A stretch of DNA of 64,000 nucleotides from Bacterioplanoides sp965200585. Its GTDB lineage: Bacteria > Pseudomonadota > Gammaproteobacteria > Pseudomonadales > Oceanobacteraceae. Positions 25,667-33,864 of the stretch are shown here, piece by piece. The stretch lies in NCBI RefSeq assembly GCF_965200585.1, contig NZ_OZ241361.1; one strand, given 5' to 3'. Position 1 is the first letter of the stretch; each line of letters starts with the position of its first letter. The notes under the pieces are model-generated. The model was not told where the DNA came from, searched no databases, and was given only the letters and a program-made list of their open reading frames with translations. The translations under genes and the position numbers were made by a program.

Positions 25667-28573
25667 TCACGCTTTGACTTGACGACGACCCAGCAGCAGA
25701 CCGGCCAGTACCAGCGTCCACCAAGTCATATGACCGCCACCACCAGAACCATCGTATTCTGGGGTTACGATTTGTGGGGTGTTGCTGTCGGTGCCAGATA
25801 CGAACGCTTCGAAAGTCACTGCAGAATCTGCAACCACTTCACCGTTACGTAACGTACGTTGAGCGATCTCGTAACGGCCATTTTCTAAGCCATTTACTTC
25901 CACCATAACCGACTGCGCACCATCTTGAGATAACGCTGGCGAAGCAATGCTAACCCCGGTCATATCCTGATGATCGCGTGGCGTTACTGACATTTGGATT
26001 TCATCACCGGATAACGCTTCTGCATTGGCCACATATGGCACTTCAATACGGCTGCTATTGATCACAAAGCGACGTGGATCGCTGCCCGCTTCCAGATACT
26101 TATAACCCAGCGCCATGATCACCGGATCGTGGTCGGAAGTACGGTAGTGAGTCAGCTCTAGATTGCCACCGGCATCACGGTGGAACTTCAGCGGATCATT
26201 ACCCTTGTTCGGGCTGAGCCTGCCAGTGCTGGTGCTACGGCGTTGCTCGGTGTAGTCGAACAGCGGGGATTCGATGCTGTTGGTGTTCCAGTCGATGGCA
26301 TCTTTGACACGGTCTTCCAGGCTTGGTGATACCAGAATGTGATCCAGCGAACCTAAGGTATCGTTAAACGAGAAGCTGAAGCTGGTGCGTTTGTTCTGCT
26401 CATCTTGCTTTTTCACTGCGCTGATGTAACCAAAACCCTGGGTTAACTCTACACCACGGTTGCCATTAGCAAACTGCGGACGGTTACCAATAAAGGTGTT
26501 GCCTGCGGTACGAACGGTTTTACCCGCTGGGATTTCGGTTAATACCAGCATCGGTTCTTCAAGGGCGTAAGAGTTCAGGTCGCCCAGAATGATTTTATCG
26601 CCCGGGTAGTCATTCATCTCTTGAGCTAAGTGCAACGATGTCGCGCTACGGAAATGCTCACACTGACCCTGGAAGTCGTTATCAACCACTTGGTAGTCGG
26701 CGTCTTCACCTTCTTTGGCCGTGTTTTCCCAATCGTCGATACAGTTAGAACCTTTCGACTTAAAGTGGTTAACCGCAACCGTTAATAGTTTACCGGTGTT
26801 ATTTACCACAAAGGTTGCCACCACAGTGTTGCGCTGACGCGCGCTACCGCTACTTAACAAACGACCTGCGTTGTCAGTCAGAACTTCTCCGGTGTCTTCG
26901 TCAACAATGTTTTCGGCTTGCTGGCTTGGCATCTCGATGATATCCACCGACTTTAAGCTCACGCGGCTTGGACGATAAATCAGGGCATTGGTAATTACAT
27001 CGGTGCCAATGGTGTCTAATTCATTAATCTCGAAGTTGCCATCGGTATCAAAACCCACCATGTTGTAGCGGTTGGTTACCGAATCGTCACGATTACGGCC
27101 ACTGTAGTCGATACGGAAATAACGTTGGTTAATGTCATCAACAATTTGTGCCAGAGCTCCATCGCGAGAGAAACCGTTGTTTTCAACTTCCATCAAACCA
27201 ATGATGTCGGCATCTAAGCGATACAGAGATTCGGTCAGCTTGGCGCGTTGGCGCTCAAATTCAACTTCTGAAGCCGCACCACGGTTGTTACCAAAGCTAT
27301 TGCGGTCACCGTCGAATGGCGAGTTGAAGTAGTTCAGCACGTTGGCAGAAGCCACCTTTAACTCAAACTCATCGCTTTCCAGTGTGACGTTTAACTGAGG
27401 TTCATCGGTACGGCCAATATTCTGAATGAAGTTGGCTGACGTAACATTTTGGGTCGGGGTAATGCGATATTCGTCATCGCTGAAGCTGATTCGGCCTATC
27501 AGGCCCACGACACTGTCGTTAACCAGAACCGGGTTAGCATTAGGGTTGTCATTAAAGTCAGGGAAGTATGGTATTTCGCCATCGGGAGCAGGAGAAGCAC
27601 TTTCCAACACTAAACGACGAGTATTGTTTTGTCTGTTTTGCTCAGCAGATGCTGCACTTCCAGCAGCATGCGCCTGGTTTGGATGCAGATTGACGCGTTC
27701 GTAACTCAGGTCGATATTGTTGCGGAAAGAAGAAAAGTTGAAACCAAAAGAGCGCGTTACACGCATATTTTGTTCGCCATCAACTAACGGGTTAATGTCG
27801 CGAGGCAGTTCAACTGTTTGACCAACATAGCGAGCCAGAGTTTTTTCAAAGTCCAGAATACCGTTTGTTGGGCCGCAATCAGTAATATCGTCTGCACAGT
27901 CATAATCGCTTGCTTCAATCAGCAGCTGGGATACGGTTGGCGTTGGTGTAGGAGTAGTACAACCGCCACCGGCGTTGTATACACCTAAACCATCAAAAGT
28001 GTTTGATGCCAGTTCGGTCCACTCAGCTGAGTCATAAGAGGCTTTCTGACATACATCAGAGTTACGACGTAAGGTTTGATCTGCAAATGGGTCGCCATCA
28101 GCGCTTGCAACATTCATTGCGACAGCGTCCAGCGGGCTGCCCTGTGTTCCGATGTAGACGATATCATCGCCGTTGAAGTTCAAGGCGTTGAAGCGAACAT
28201 CATCGAAACTGCCAGAGAAGCGAACATGGGTTGTTTTTGTCGCAGCTGCGGCGTTTGCCGTTGCTGCTGTATCAATCCCCTGATCCTGAGAGGGGTTAAT
28301 AATAACCGCTGTTTCACCAGGATTTAGAGTTAAGCCCTGCAGTACATCGTCGCCAGCTGCGTTTTGTATAAGATTGTTGAAGCTGGAGTAGTAAAGAGAG
28401 TAAGAGCCGTCGAAGGTGTAGGCTTCATCACCGATATTGGCAATTTCAATGGCTCTATTGTTGCCTGAGCCTTCAACATACTCTGAAATAATAATGTCAT
28501 TGATATCTGCTTGAGCAGGCAGTGCAGTCACACCCGCCGCGAGCAGAATCGCTGTTGTTAATGTGTTACGCAT
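25667..28573 (-). CDS. Extracellular endonuclease/exonuclease/phosphatase-family nuclease with GlyGly-CTERM anchor (ExeM-like)
   Basis: 968 residues. The signal peptide ends near LPAQA. The N-terminal lamin-tail-like domain (residues 22-180) has DIIISEYVEGSGNNRAIEIAN. The EEP nuclease domain (about 400-850) has VASANVLNYFNSPF, IGLMEVENNGF, NHFKSKGSNC, GDLNSY, GSLDHILVS and YRTSDHDPVIMALG. The C-terminus (GSGGGGHMTWWTLVLAGLLL then GRRQVKA) is a GlyGly-CTERM sorting signal cut by rhombosortase. Relatives are ExeM-type nucleases that degrade extracellular DNA. It follows the porin gene by 33 bases. Confidence 0.9.
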   Translation of the reverse strand: MRNTLTTAILLAAGVTALPAQADINDIIISEYVEGSGNNRAIEIANIGDEAYTFDGSYSLYYSSFNNLIQNAAGDDVLQGLTLNPGETAVIINPSQDQGIDTAATANAAAATKTTHVRFSGSFDDVRFNALNFNGDDIVYIGTQGSPLDAVAMNVASADGDPFADQTLRRNSDVCQKASYDSAEWTELASNTFDGLGVYNAGGGCTTPTPTPTVSQLLIEASDYDCADDITDCGPTNGILDFEKTLARYVGQTVELPRDINPLVDGEQNMRVTRSFGFNFSSFRNNIDLSYERVNLHPNQAHAAGSAASAEQNRQNNTRRLVLESASPAPDGEIPYFPDFNDNPNANPVLVNDSVVGLIGRISFSDDEYRITPTQNVTSANFIQNIGRTDEPQLNVTLESDEFELKVASANVLNYFNSPFDGDRNSFGNNRGAASEVEFERQRAKLTESLYRLDADIIGLMEVENNGFSRDGALAQIVDDINQRYFRIDYSGRNRDDSVTNRYNMVGFDTDGNFEINELDTIGTDVITNALIYRPSRVSLKSVDIIEMPSQQAENIVDEDTGEVLTDNAGRLLSSGSARQRNTVVATFVVNNTGKLLTVAVNHFKSKGSNCIDDWENTAKEGEDADYQVVDNDFQGQCEHFRSATSLHLAQEMNDYPGDKIILGDLNSYALEEPMLVLTEIPAGKTVRTAGNTFIGNRPQFANGNRGVELTQGFGYISAVKKQDEQNKRTSFSFSFNDTLGSLDHILVSPSLEDRVKDAIDWNTNSIESPLFDYTEQRRSTSTGRLSPNKGNDPLKFHRDAGGNLELTHYRTSDHDPVIMALGYKYLEAGSDPRRFVINSSRIEVPYVANAEALSGDEIQMSVTPRDHQDMTGVSIASPALSQDGAQSVMVEVNGLENGRYEIAQRTLRNGEVVADSAVTFEAFVSGTDSNTPQIVTPEYDGSGGGGHMTWWTLVLAGLLLGRRQVKA

Positions 28574-28606
28574 AAGAGTGAATCCTGTAAATAGAAGAAG
28601 ACTGAA

Positions 28607-29731
28607 TCAGAAGAAAACAGTAATTCGTGAATAACCACTCTGAGGTGCTTCACCTGGACTTGCTTCAATGGCTAATTCGGTATTGGAATTCAGGCGGTAA
28701 CGCAGTGTCAGCGTTTGCCATTCACGACTGTCACCCCACTCATCGTATTGTTCCTGGTTACCAGTCCAGAATTCACTATCACGATCCCACTCATCGCGTT
28801 CTTCGTAGTTGGTTGAAGCGGATAGGGTTAAGCGGTCATTAACTTGATAGGTCACACCAAACTCGCCGCCTTGCCACTCGTTCTCTTCAAACTGGTTGAA
28901 ACGATACAAGCGACCCTGGCGGTCTTCATCGGTGGTAAATAATTCCACCTGGGTCACGCCATCGGCTAAAAAGCGTTGTTGTGCCAGGTGGGTTTTTAAG
29001 GTGTAGGCATTCAGTTTGAAGGTCAGGCCTTCCACCGGAGTCAGACGCGCCCCAATGGTGTATAAACGGCCTTTACCGAAGCGTGAGTCACCTTCTGAGC
29101 CGGTACGTGTTTCTGCGCCTAAACGTACACCCACTAAATCATACTCAAGGCCCACATAGCCGTTCCAGGTATCACCCAAGGCTTCGCCGGCTTCTGATTC
29201 TGCCTTGTAGCTAAATGAGGTGGCAGCGAGCAACGGGCCGTAAGTGACTTCGTATTTGATGGTTTGATCCTGGTCTTGAGCGGTTGGCAGTTCTGCCATG
29301 GTTTCTACCGCGGTCTGGCCATAACGATCTACGTCATCCAGTGCTGAGTTCATCAAACCCACCGAAATGGCATGATGTTCGTTGAAGCGATGGCCTACAA
29401 ACGCTTTATCAAATTGCAGCTCAACCTCGCCACTACCACCAGGGAAGTTCAGGCGATCGTAGTCCAGCTCCAGTTGCCAGAAGGTTTGTTGTACGGTGCC
29501 TTTTAAACCCACTGTTGCCCGTGTGTCATCAATTACTGACTGATCGTCGTAAAAGTTACGATAAACCTTTTCAGTACCGACAAAAGCGGCGGGTGCAATG
29601 CGGCCATACATTTCAACCTGGATATTGCTGGTTGGATCAGCAAATAACTCCACAGAAAGTGCCGGAGCAGAGGTAAGTGCACCAATGGCCAGAGTCATCA
29701 GTCCACGTCCTCCAGAAAGGTATTGCTTCAT
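28607..29731 (-). CDS. Outer membrane porin
   Basis: This 374-residue protein has a signal peptide (MTLAIGALTSAPALS), then alternating amphipathic beta-strands rich in Tyr, Glu and Arg (VEMYGRIAPAAFVG, WQLELDYDRLNFPG, YEVTYGPLLAATSFSYKA) and a terminal strand ending YSRITVFF with C-terminal Phe. These are hallmarks of Gram-negative trimeric porins. AGGAG precedes the ATG. It is immediately upstream of the nuclease gene; a role in passing nucleotides or phosphate is inferred from position only. Confidence 0.85.
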   Translation of the reverse strand: MKQYLSGGRGLMTLAIGALTSAPALSVELFADPTSNIQVEMYGRIAPAAFVGTEKVYRNFYDDQSVIDDTRATVGLKGTVQQTFWQLELDYDRLNFPGGSGEVELQFDKAFVGHRFNEHHAISVGLMNSALDDVDRYGQTAVETMAELPTAQDQDQTIKYEVTYGPLLAATSFSYKAESEAGEALGDTWNGYVGLEYDLVGVRLGAETRTGSEGDSRFGKGRLYTIGARLTPVEGLTFKLNAYTLKTHLAQQRFLADGVTQVELFTTDEDRQGRLYRFNQFEENEWQGGEFGVTYQVNDRLTLSASTNYEERDEWDRDSEFWTGNQEQYDEWGDSREWQTLTLRYRLNSNTELAIEASPGEAPQSGYSRITVFF

Positions 29732-29784
29732 GGATATATAGCTCCTGAATTTTAAAAATTAGAGTGAGTGAATGACCCCCTTTC

Positions 29785-29823
29785 ATCGCCCACTTCGTAT
29801 AAGGTTCTATACAAATGGGCGAT
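29785..29823. promoter_or_regulatory. 39-bp imperfect palindrome upstream of the porin gene
   Basis: The outer arms are ATCGCCCA (29785-29792) and TGGGCGAT (29816-29823). The inner arms are GTATA (29797-29801) and TATAC (29808-29812). It lies 54-92 bases before the porin start, in the promoter or 5' leader, and could be an operator or an RNA hairpin. The rest of 29732-30044 is AT-rich and shows no gene. Confidence 0.45.
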
Positions 29824-30044
29824 ATTTGACCTCCACTCATAAAAAAGTCGGGGAAAGATAAACGAATAAATTCATTTGTCTATGGCTAATCTGATTGAAT
29901 AATCAAACAATAAAAAATTTGTAACAAAGTCGGCTTTTTTATTCTCTTAGGCTATTTGTCCGAATAATAAATCGCCGCCTTAGCTAAGTTTTTTGATTAA
30001 TTTATTAATTAAGATAAGTGAGTAATATCACAATTTATTTAATC

Positions 30045-31139
30045 TCATTTTTCATAAGGAAGGTGGTCACGATAGTGGTGCCAATTCTTCGCTAAGGTAT
30101 CCACTACCTTACTGCCAACACGCCAGGCATTCTCTAATGCTAACTCCATGCCCGCGTAGGTATGGCCTTCTGAGTTCAGTAGATTTTCGGCCGCCGTCAT
30201 GCCTGGAGCCGGTACGGTAAAGTTACTCGCGGTGCGTACTACCATCAGGCGTTGGTAATCGGCTTTACCAGCTCGGTCAAGATAAAATAGCGATTGTGCG
30301 GTTCCGGTATCTTCCATTGCTGAGGAGACAAATTTGCCTTGCCCTTCGCTCCAGTAGTCCACGTATTCATTCGCCCACTGGTTAAACTGTTCACCGTGCC
30401 AAAACGTCATGGCTGCCATGTGGTCACCTTTCATGACCACAGGTTTTGTTTGTGCGTTGGGGTATTGGGTGTATAGCTTTCTTTCTTCAGCAATCACCGC
30501 ATCATCGGCTAATTCAACCTGTTTAGTCAGTTGATAAGCCCAGTTCGTCAGTTGGTCATTGAGCTGAAAGACTTCCCCTTGATTCGGTGGGCGTTTTTCA
30601 GGGTAGGGACCTGCGGAAAAGAGTGGGAAGAACCCGGTTTTCCAGTCGCTTGGTATTTCGCGGGCATCAATCTCGTGGCCAAGGTCGCCATCAACCAGCC
30701 ATTCTGCCCAAGCGGCTGAACCAATGGGGGCGTCGTTAGGGTCAAAGCCTGAAATACCCGCCACCAACCAGTAAGCATTGGTTAAATCAAATCGTGGGTC
30801 GAGGCCCAGTGCCATAATGGCCGATGACGAACGGTTGGTGCCCATTCCGGTAATCATGCCTAATACGCCTGACTCAGGATTTAAGTACAGATCCGCATGG
30901 GATTGTGGGAATGCAAAACGCTGATTCAGTTGATGGCGTTCTTTCCAGCGTTGAAATTCGCCCGCTTTATCACCACTGACCTCACCCAGTTCGAACATGG
31001 TGACCACTACCACTTTTACTTCGATAGGTGTCTGTATTTCGGAGGCTTGGCTTTTCGGGTTTGCTGTATCCGTAGGCGAGTTGCAGCCCGTTAGCAGCAA
31101 TAAGGTGGCTGTGATACAGCAGAGTGCAGTTTTAATCAT
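30045..31139 (-). CDS. Purine nucleoside permease (NUP) family lipoprotein
   Basis: 364 residues with an N-terminal lipobox (LLLLTGC). The NUP family segments are VVVVTMFELGEVSGDKAGEF, FPQSHADLYLNPESGVLGMI, GMGTNRSSSAIMALGLDPRF, YWLVAGISGFDPNDAPIGSA and FFPLFSAGPYP. Fungal members are annotated as purine nucleoside permeases, but the fold resembles nucleoside phosphorylases and this copy is exported and lipidated, so periplasmic binding or cleavage of purine nucleosides is also possible. The restored deaminase frame would end eight bases inside this gene, indicating an ADGF-NUP operon. Confidence 0.85.
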   Translation of the reverse strand: MIKTALCCITATLLLLTGCNSPTDTANPKSQASEIQTPIEVKVVVVTMFELGEVSGDKAGEFQRWKERHQLNQRFAFPQSHADLYLNPESGVLGMITGMGTNRSSSAIMALGLDPRFDLTNAYWLVAGISGFDPNDAPIGSAAWAEWLVDGDLGHEIDAREIPSDWKTGFFPLFSAGPYPEKRPPNQGEVFQLNDQLTNWAYQLTKQVELADDAVIAEERKLYTQYPNAQTKPVVMKGDHMAAMTFWHGEQFNQWANEYVDYWSEGQGKFVSSAMEDTGTAQSLFYLDRAGKADYQRLMVVRTASNFTVPAPGMTAAENLLNSEGHTYAGMELALENAWRVGSKVVDTLAKNWHHYRDHLPYEK

Positions 31140-31352
31140 AAGAGTTCTCTAAACACAGTTGATATTGTTGACAGGTAAACCTATAAGAAACTGGGCGCAC
31201 AGAATTGAATGCTTTAAGGCCTTGTGCTTTGAAGGCGGTTTCAAATTGATCCAGTCGTGATGCAACATCCGTTGTTTGCTTGCCTCTTCTATAAAGGCGT
31301 AACGCACCGAGTTAGTAAGCAACAAACGGATTTCCTGCCACGATAAATTGAA
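31132..31352 (-). pseudogene. Detached C-terminal end of the adenosine deaminase gene
   Basis: Directly after the TAA at 31353-31355, the same frame stays open and reads FNLSWQEI, then NSVRYAF, matching the usual C-terminal helices of the ADGF/ADA2 family. At about 31251 the homology moves to the next frame (DQFETAFKAQG), as if one G were lost after a TGG codon. That frame ends in TAA at 31132, overlapping the NUP start. So the original gene probably ran 32573-31132 and was broken by one nonsense change and one 1-base deletion (or sequencing errors). Confidence 0.75.
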
Positions 31353-32573
31353 TTATTTAACGGCAACAAAATACTCATCGGTCATGTTGGAATCCCACAT
31401 ACCACGATCATCCGTTGTCAGGGTGACGGGAATGCCAAAGCGTAAATACTCAGGGAAAGGATGCTGTTGGTAGCTGTCGACATAACCCAGCATGAAGTTG
31501 CTGATTAAATTGATTTCAATCAGATGGTTGCTGTTACGCATTAACAGCATGGTGTCGGGGTCTGAAATCAGATTGATACCATGACCAATTCGGTTGGCCC
31601 CAAGCAGTAAGGTGTCGCGTACATTGCGGCTTGGTTTATCTTGCTCACCTGCATGAATCGACATCGGCAGGGTAGGAATTTCGCGGCGCAAGGTGCGTAA
31701 CGTATCGAGAAAACGCAGTGGATAACCCGTATCAATATCTTCGGAGCCCACCATATTCAGGCCCACAAATAAGTCGCGGTTTTTATCCACAAAACGGTAA
31801 ATCCATTCCAGGTCTTGCTCGGCATTGTCGATAAAACGCAGTAAGTAATATTGCATACCGACTGTAACGCCAGTCGCCAGAGCATCGGGCTGTTGTAACC
31901 GAGTTCGATAAAAATCAGCGACTTCGTCGGCGCTATAAAGACTGCCGTCTTTACGTTTATAAAAGCGGGTGCCTTCCATGGTTTCTAAATACACCAAACC
32001 CTCGGCGGCAAACGCTTTCATATTGCGATACAACATTTCGGCATTGATGTACGGGTTGGCCCCTAAGTCATTCAGACGTTGCCAGTGGGAATAAAAAAAT
32101 TCGTTGCGCCCTTCGTTAACCGAGTCCAATCGTAGGCTGTTTTTCCAGGCTTGAACAGTGTGTGCAGGTAACTCTGATAGCGCTGTGTACTCCGATTGTT
32201 CACAACGACTTAATGCTGAGTACGTGGATTGCTGGATATTGCGGAACATTAAAAAATACGCTGAGTTCACCGCTGTGGTGGTGGCGTAATCAACACAGTT
32301 ATTAATGCGTGTACGGGTGTAATAGCGGTAGCCGCCGTTGAGCTGTTCATTGGTGGCTAATTCAAACCACCAATCTACAAAGTTTGATCCGGTGAGGTGA
32401 TTATGCAAATCGCCACCTTTCGGCATGGCGTACAAAAACTGATACAACTGCTCGTCAGTTGCTGTGTGTTTAAATGCTTCAAACCAATCTGTTTTCATCG
32501 CATGACTGTGTAGCGAGATACTCAGCATACACATCAGTGCTAAGCGATATAAACGGATAAAACGTATTGGCAT
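31353..32573 (-). CDS. Secreted adenosine deaminase-like protein (ADGF/ADA2 type), C-terminally shortened
   Basis: 406 residues with a signal peptide (LALMCMLSISLHSHA). The metal site GGDLHNHLTGS is near residue 55. The catalytic MSIHAGEQDKP, GANRIGHGINL, HLIEINLISNFMLGYV and TLTTDDRGMWDSN (Asp-Asp) are all present, so the catalytic residues are intact. The reading frame stops at VAVK, where relatives continue for about 70 residues. It would convert adenosine (or deoxyadenosine) to inosine outside the cytoplasm. Whether the shortened protein folds is uncertain; it may be a young pseudogene. Confidence 0.8.
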   Translation of the reverse strand: MPIRFIRLYRLALMCMLSISLHSHAMKTDWFEAFKHTATDEQLYQFLYAMPKGGDLHNHLTGSNFVDWWFELATNEQLNGGYRYYTRTRINNCVDYATTTAVNSAYFLMFRNIQQSTYSALSRCEQSEYTALSELPAHTVQAWKNSLRLDSVNEGRNEFFYSHWQRLNDLGANPYINAEMLYRNMKAFAAEGLVYLETMEGTRFYKRKDGSLYSADEVADFYRTRLQQPDALATGVTVGMQYYLLRFIDNAEQDLEWIYRFVDKNRDLFVGLNMVGSEDIDTGYPLRFLDTLRTLRREIPTLPMSIHAGEQDKPSRNVRDTLLLGANRIGHGINLISDPDTMLLMRNSNHLIEINLISNFMLGYVDSYQQHPFPEYLRFGIPVTLTTDDRGMWDSNMTDEYFVAVK

Positions 32574-32960
32574 AAACCAAGACCTGCCTAAAAAACGGCC
32601 GATAGCTTCAGCAAGTGGTATGCCAAAAATTGAATCATTGATCAGAATGAATAGTTTGGCTACAAGCTATAAAAAAGGGCCATAGCGCGTTGCACAAGGG
32701 GTCTCCTGTCTACTTGGTTAACTTTAATAAGTGAGGAAATTTCGGTTTTATACGATGTTTGGAAGTAAGAGAATAAACCAATAGAGAGGTATTTGGGTTA
32801 AGAAATCGTGCCCACTTTGGGCAATTATGGTGCATATAACGTTATTTCTTGCGCTATGTCAGGTCAGTACGGTGCTGTGGTGCTCATTTTAATTGCCACT
32901 CAAATAGATTGCTGTAAGCTACGCGCCCCCATCCATTCAGTGCTTACTAGGTACCTTTCC
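32574..32960. other. Intergenic region between deaminase and oxygenase genes
   Basis: 387 bases without a convincing gene. It should hold the promoter of the deaminase/NUP operon (-) and that of the oxygenase (+). An open frame extends the oxygenase upstream to 32808, but it lacks family similarity and a ribosome site. A short GCCCA-CTT-TGGGC dyad occurs near 32811-32824. Nothing else stands out. Confidence 0.6.
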
Positions 32961-33800
32961 ATGCAACTTGAAGCTGTTGATTACACCGCCCCCGATGCGG
33001 CGAAACAATTTACCGAATCGCTGCGTAATACTGGGTTTGGTGTATTAAAAAATCACCCCATTAAGCAAGAAACGGTGATGGCAATTTACCAGCATTGGCA
33101 GGCATTTTTTGAGAGTGATGACAAACACAACTATCAATTTAAGGTGGATACTCAGGATGGCTTCTTTCCGCGTTCTGTTTCGGAAGTGGCGAAAGGATTC
33201 TCGGTAAAAGACATCAAGGAATACTTTCATTATTACCCTTGGGGCCAATGTCCGGATGCTCTTAAGGCTGAGTTGCAAGCATATTATGACCAGACATTAT
33301 CACTGGCATCGGAACTCTTGTCGTGGGTAGAAAAATACAGCCCGGCCGAGGTTTCCGCGAACTACTCACAACCACTTTCAGAAATGATCAAGGGTAGCGA
33401 AAAAACCTTATTGCGGGTCTTGCATTATCCGGCATTTGACGGAGACGAAGAGCCAGGGGCTATTCGTGCTGCCGCGCATGAAGACATTAACTTGCTAACA
33501 GTGTTACCTGCTGCCAACGAACCTGGCTTACAAGTTCAGCAACAAAACGGCGAGTGGATGGATGTGCCGTGTGACTTTGGCACATTAATTGTGAATATCG
33601 GCGATATGCTGCAAGAGGCATCAGGTGGCTATTATCCTTCGACCACGCACCGAGTAATTAATCCATCGGGAGAGCGTCAAGAACATGCTCGCATTTCGTT
33701 GCCGCTGTTTTTGCATCCAGCTCCAGATACCGTGCTATCAGAACGTTATACGGCAGGTGGTTATTTAACGGAGCGCCTAAAAGAACTGGGCGTAATGTAA
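32961..33800 (+). CDS. 2-oxoglutarate/Fe(II)-dependent oxygenase, isopenicillin N synthase-like family
   Basis: I start at ATG 32961 (MQLEAVDYTAP, 279 residues) because homology begins there. It has the N-terminal DIOX region (SLRNTGFGVLKNHPI), then the iron site His-X-Asp in RAAAHEDINLLTVLP with the distal His in YYPSTTHRVINP. The 2OG-binding Arg is in ARISLPLFLHP. The family hydroxylates or desaturates small molecules; the substrate is unknown and no biosynthetic neighbours point to one. There is a 61-base gap to the convergent LysR gene, part of which is a GST gene remnant. Confidence 0.85.
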   Translation: MQLEAVDYTAPDAAKQFTESLRNTGFGVLKNHPIKQETVMAIYQHWQAFFESDDKHNYQFKVDTQDGFFPRSVSEVAKGFSVKDIKEYFHYYPWGQCPDALKAELQAYYDQTLSLASELLSWVEKYSPAEVSANYSQPLSEMIKGSEKTLLRVLHYPAFDGDEEPGAIRAAAHEDINLLTVLPAANEPGLQVQQQNGEWMDVPCDFGTLIVNIGDMLQEASGGYYPSTTHRVINPSGERQEHARISLPLFLHPAPDTVLSERYTAGGYLTERLKELGVM

Positions 33801-33819
33801 CCGGGCAGGGCAAATTGAT

Positions 33820-33864
33820 AATATGACTCGCTGGCGCGCTGGATTGGATGAATAGCGGCGGTTA
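33820..33864 (+). pseudogene. Remnant of a glutathione S-transferase gene end
   Basis: AATATGACTCGCTGGCGCGC (33820-33839) followed by CTGGATTGGATGAATAGCGG equals two separated parts of the 3' end of the GST gene at 19796-20440, with the roughly 60 bases between them deleted at a shared CGC. One CGG of the terminal codons is also missing before the TAA. This is a scar of a duplicated or moved GST gene, lying against the LysR stop codon. Confidence 0.7.
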
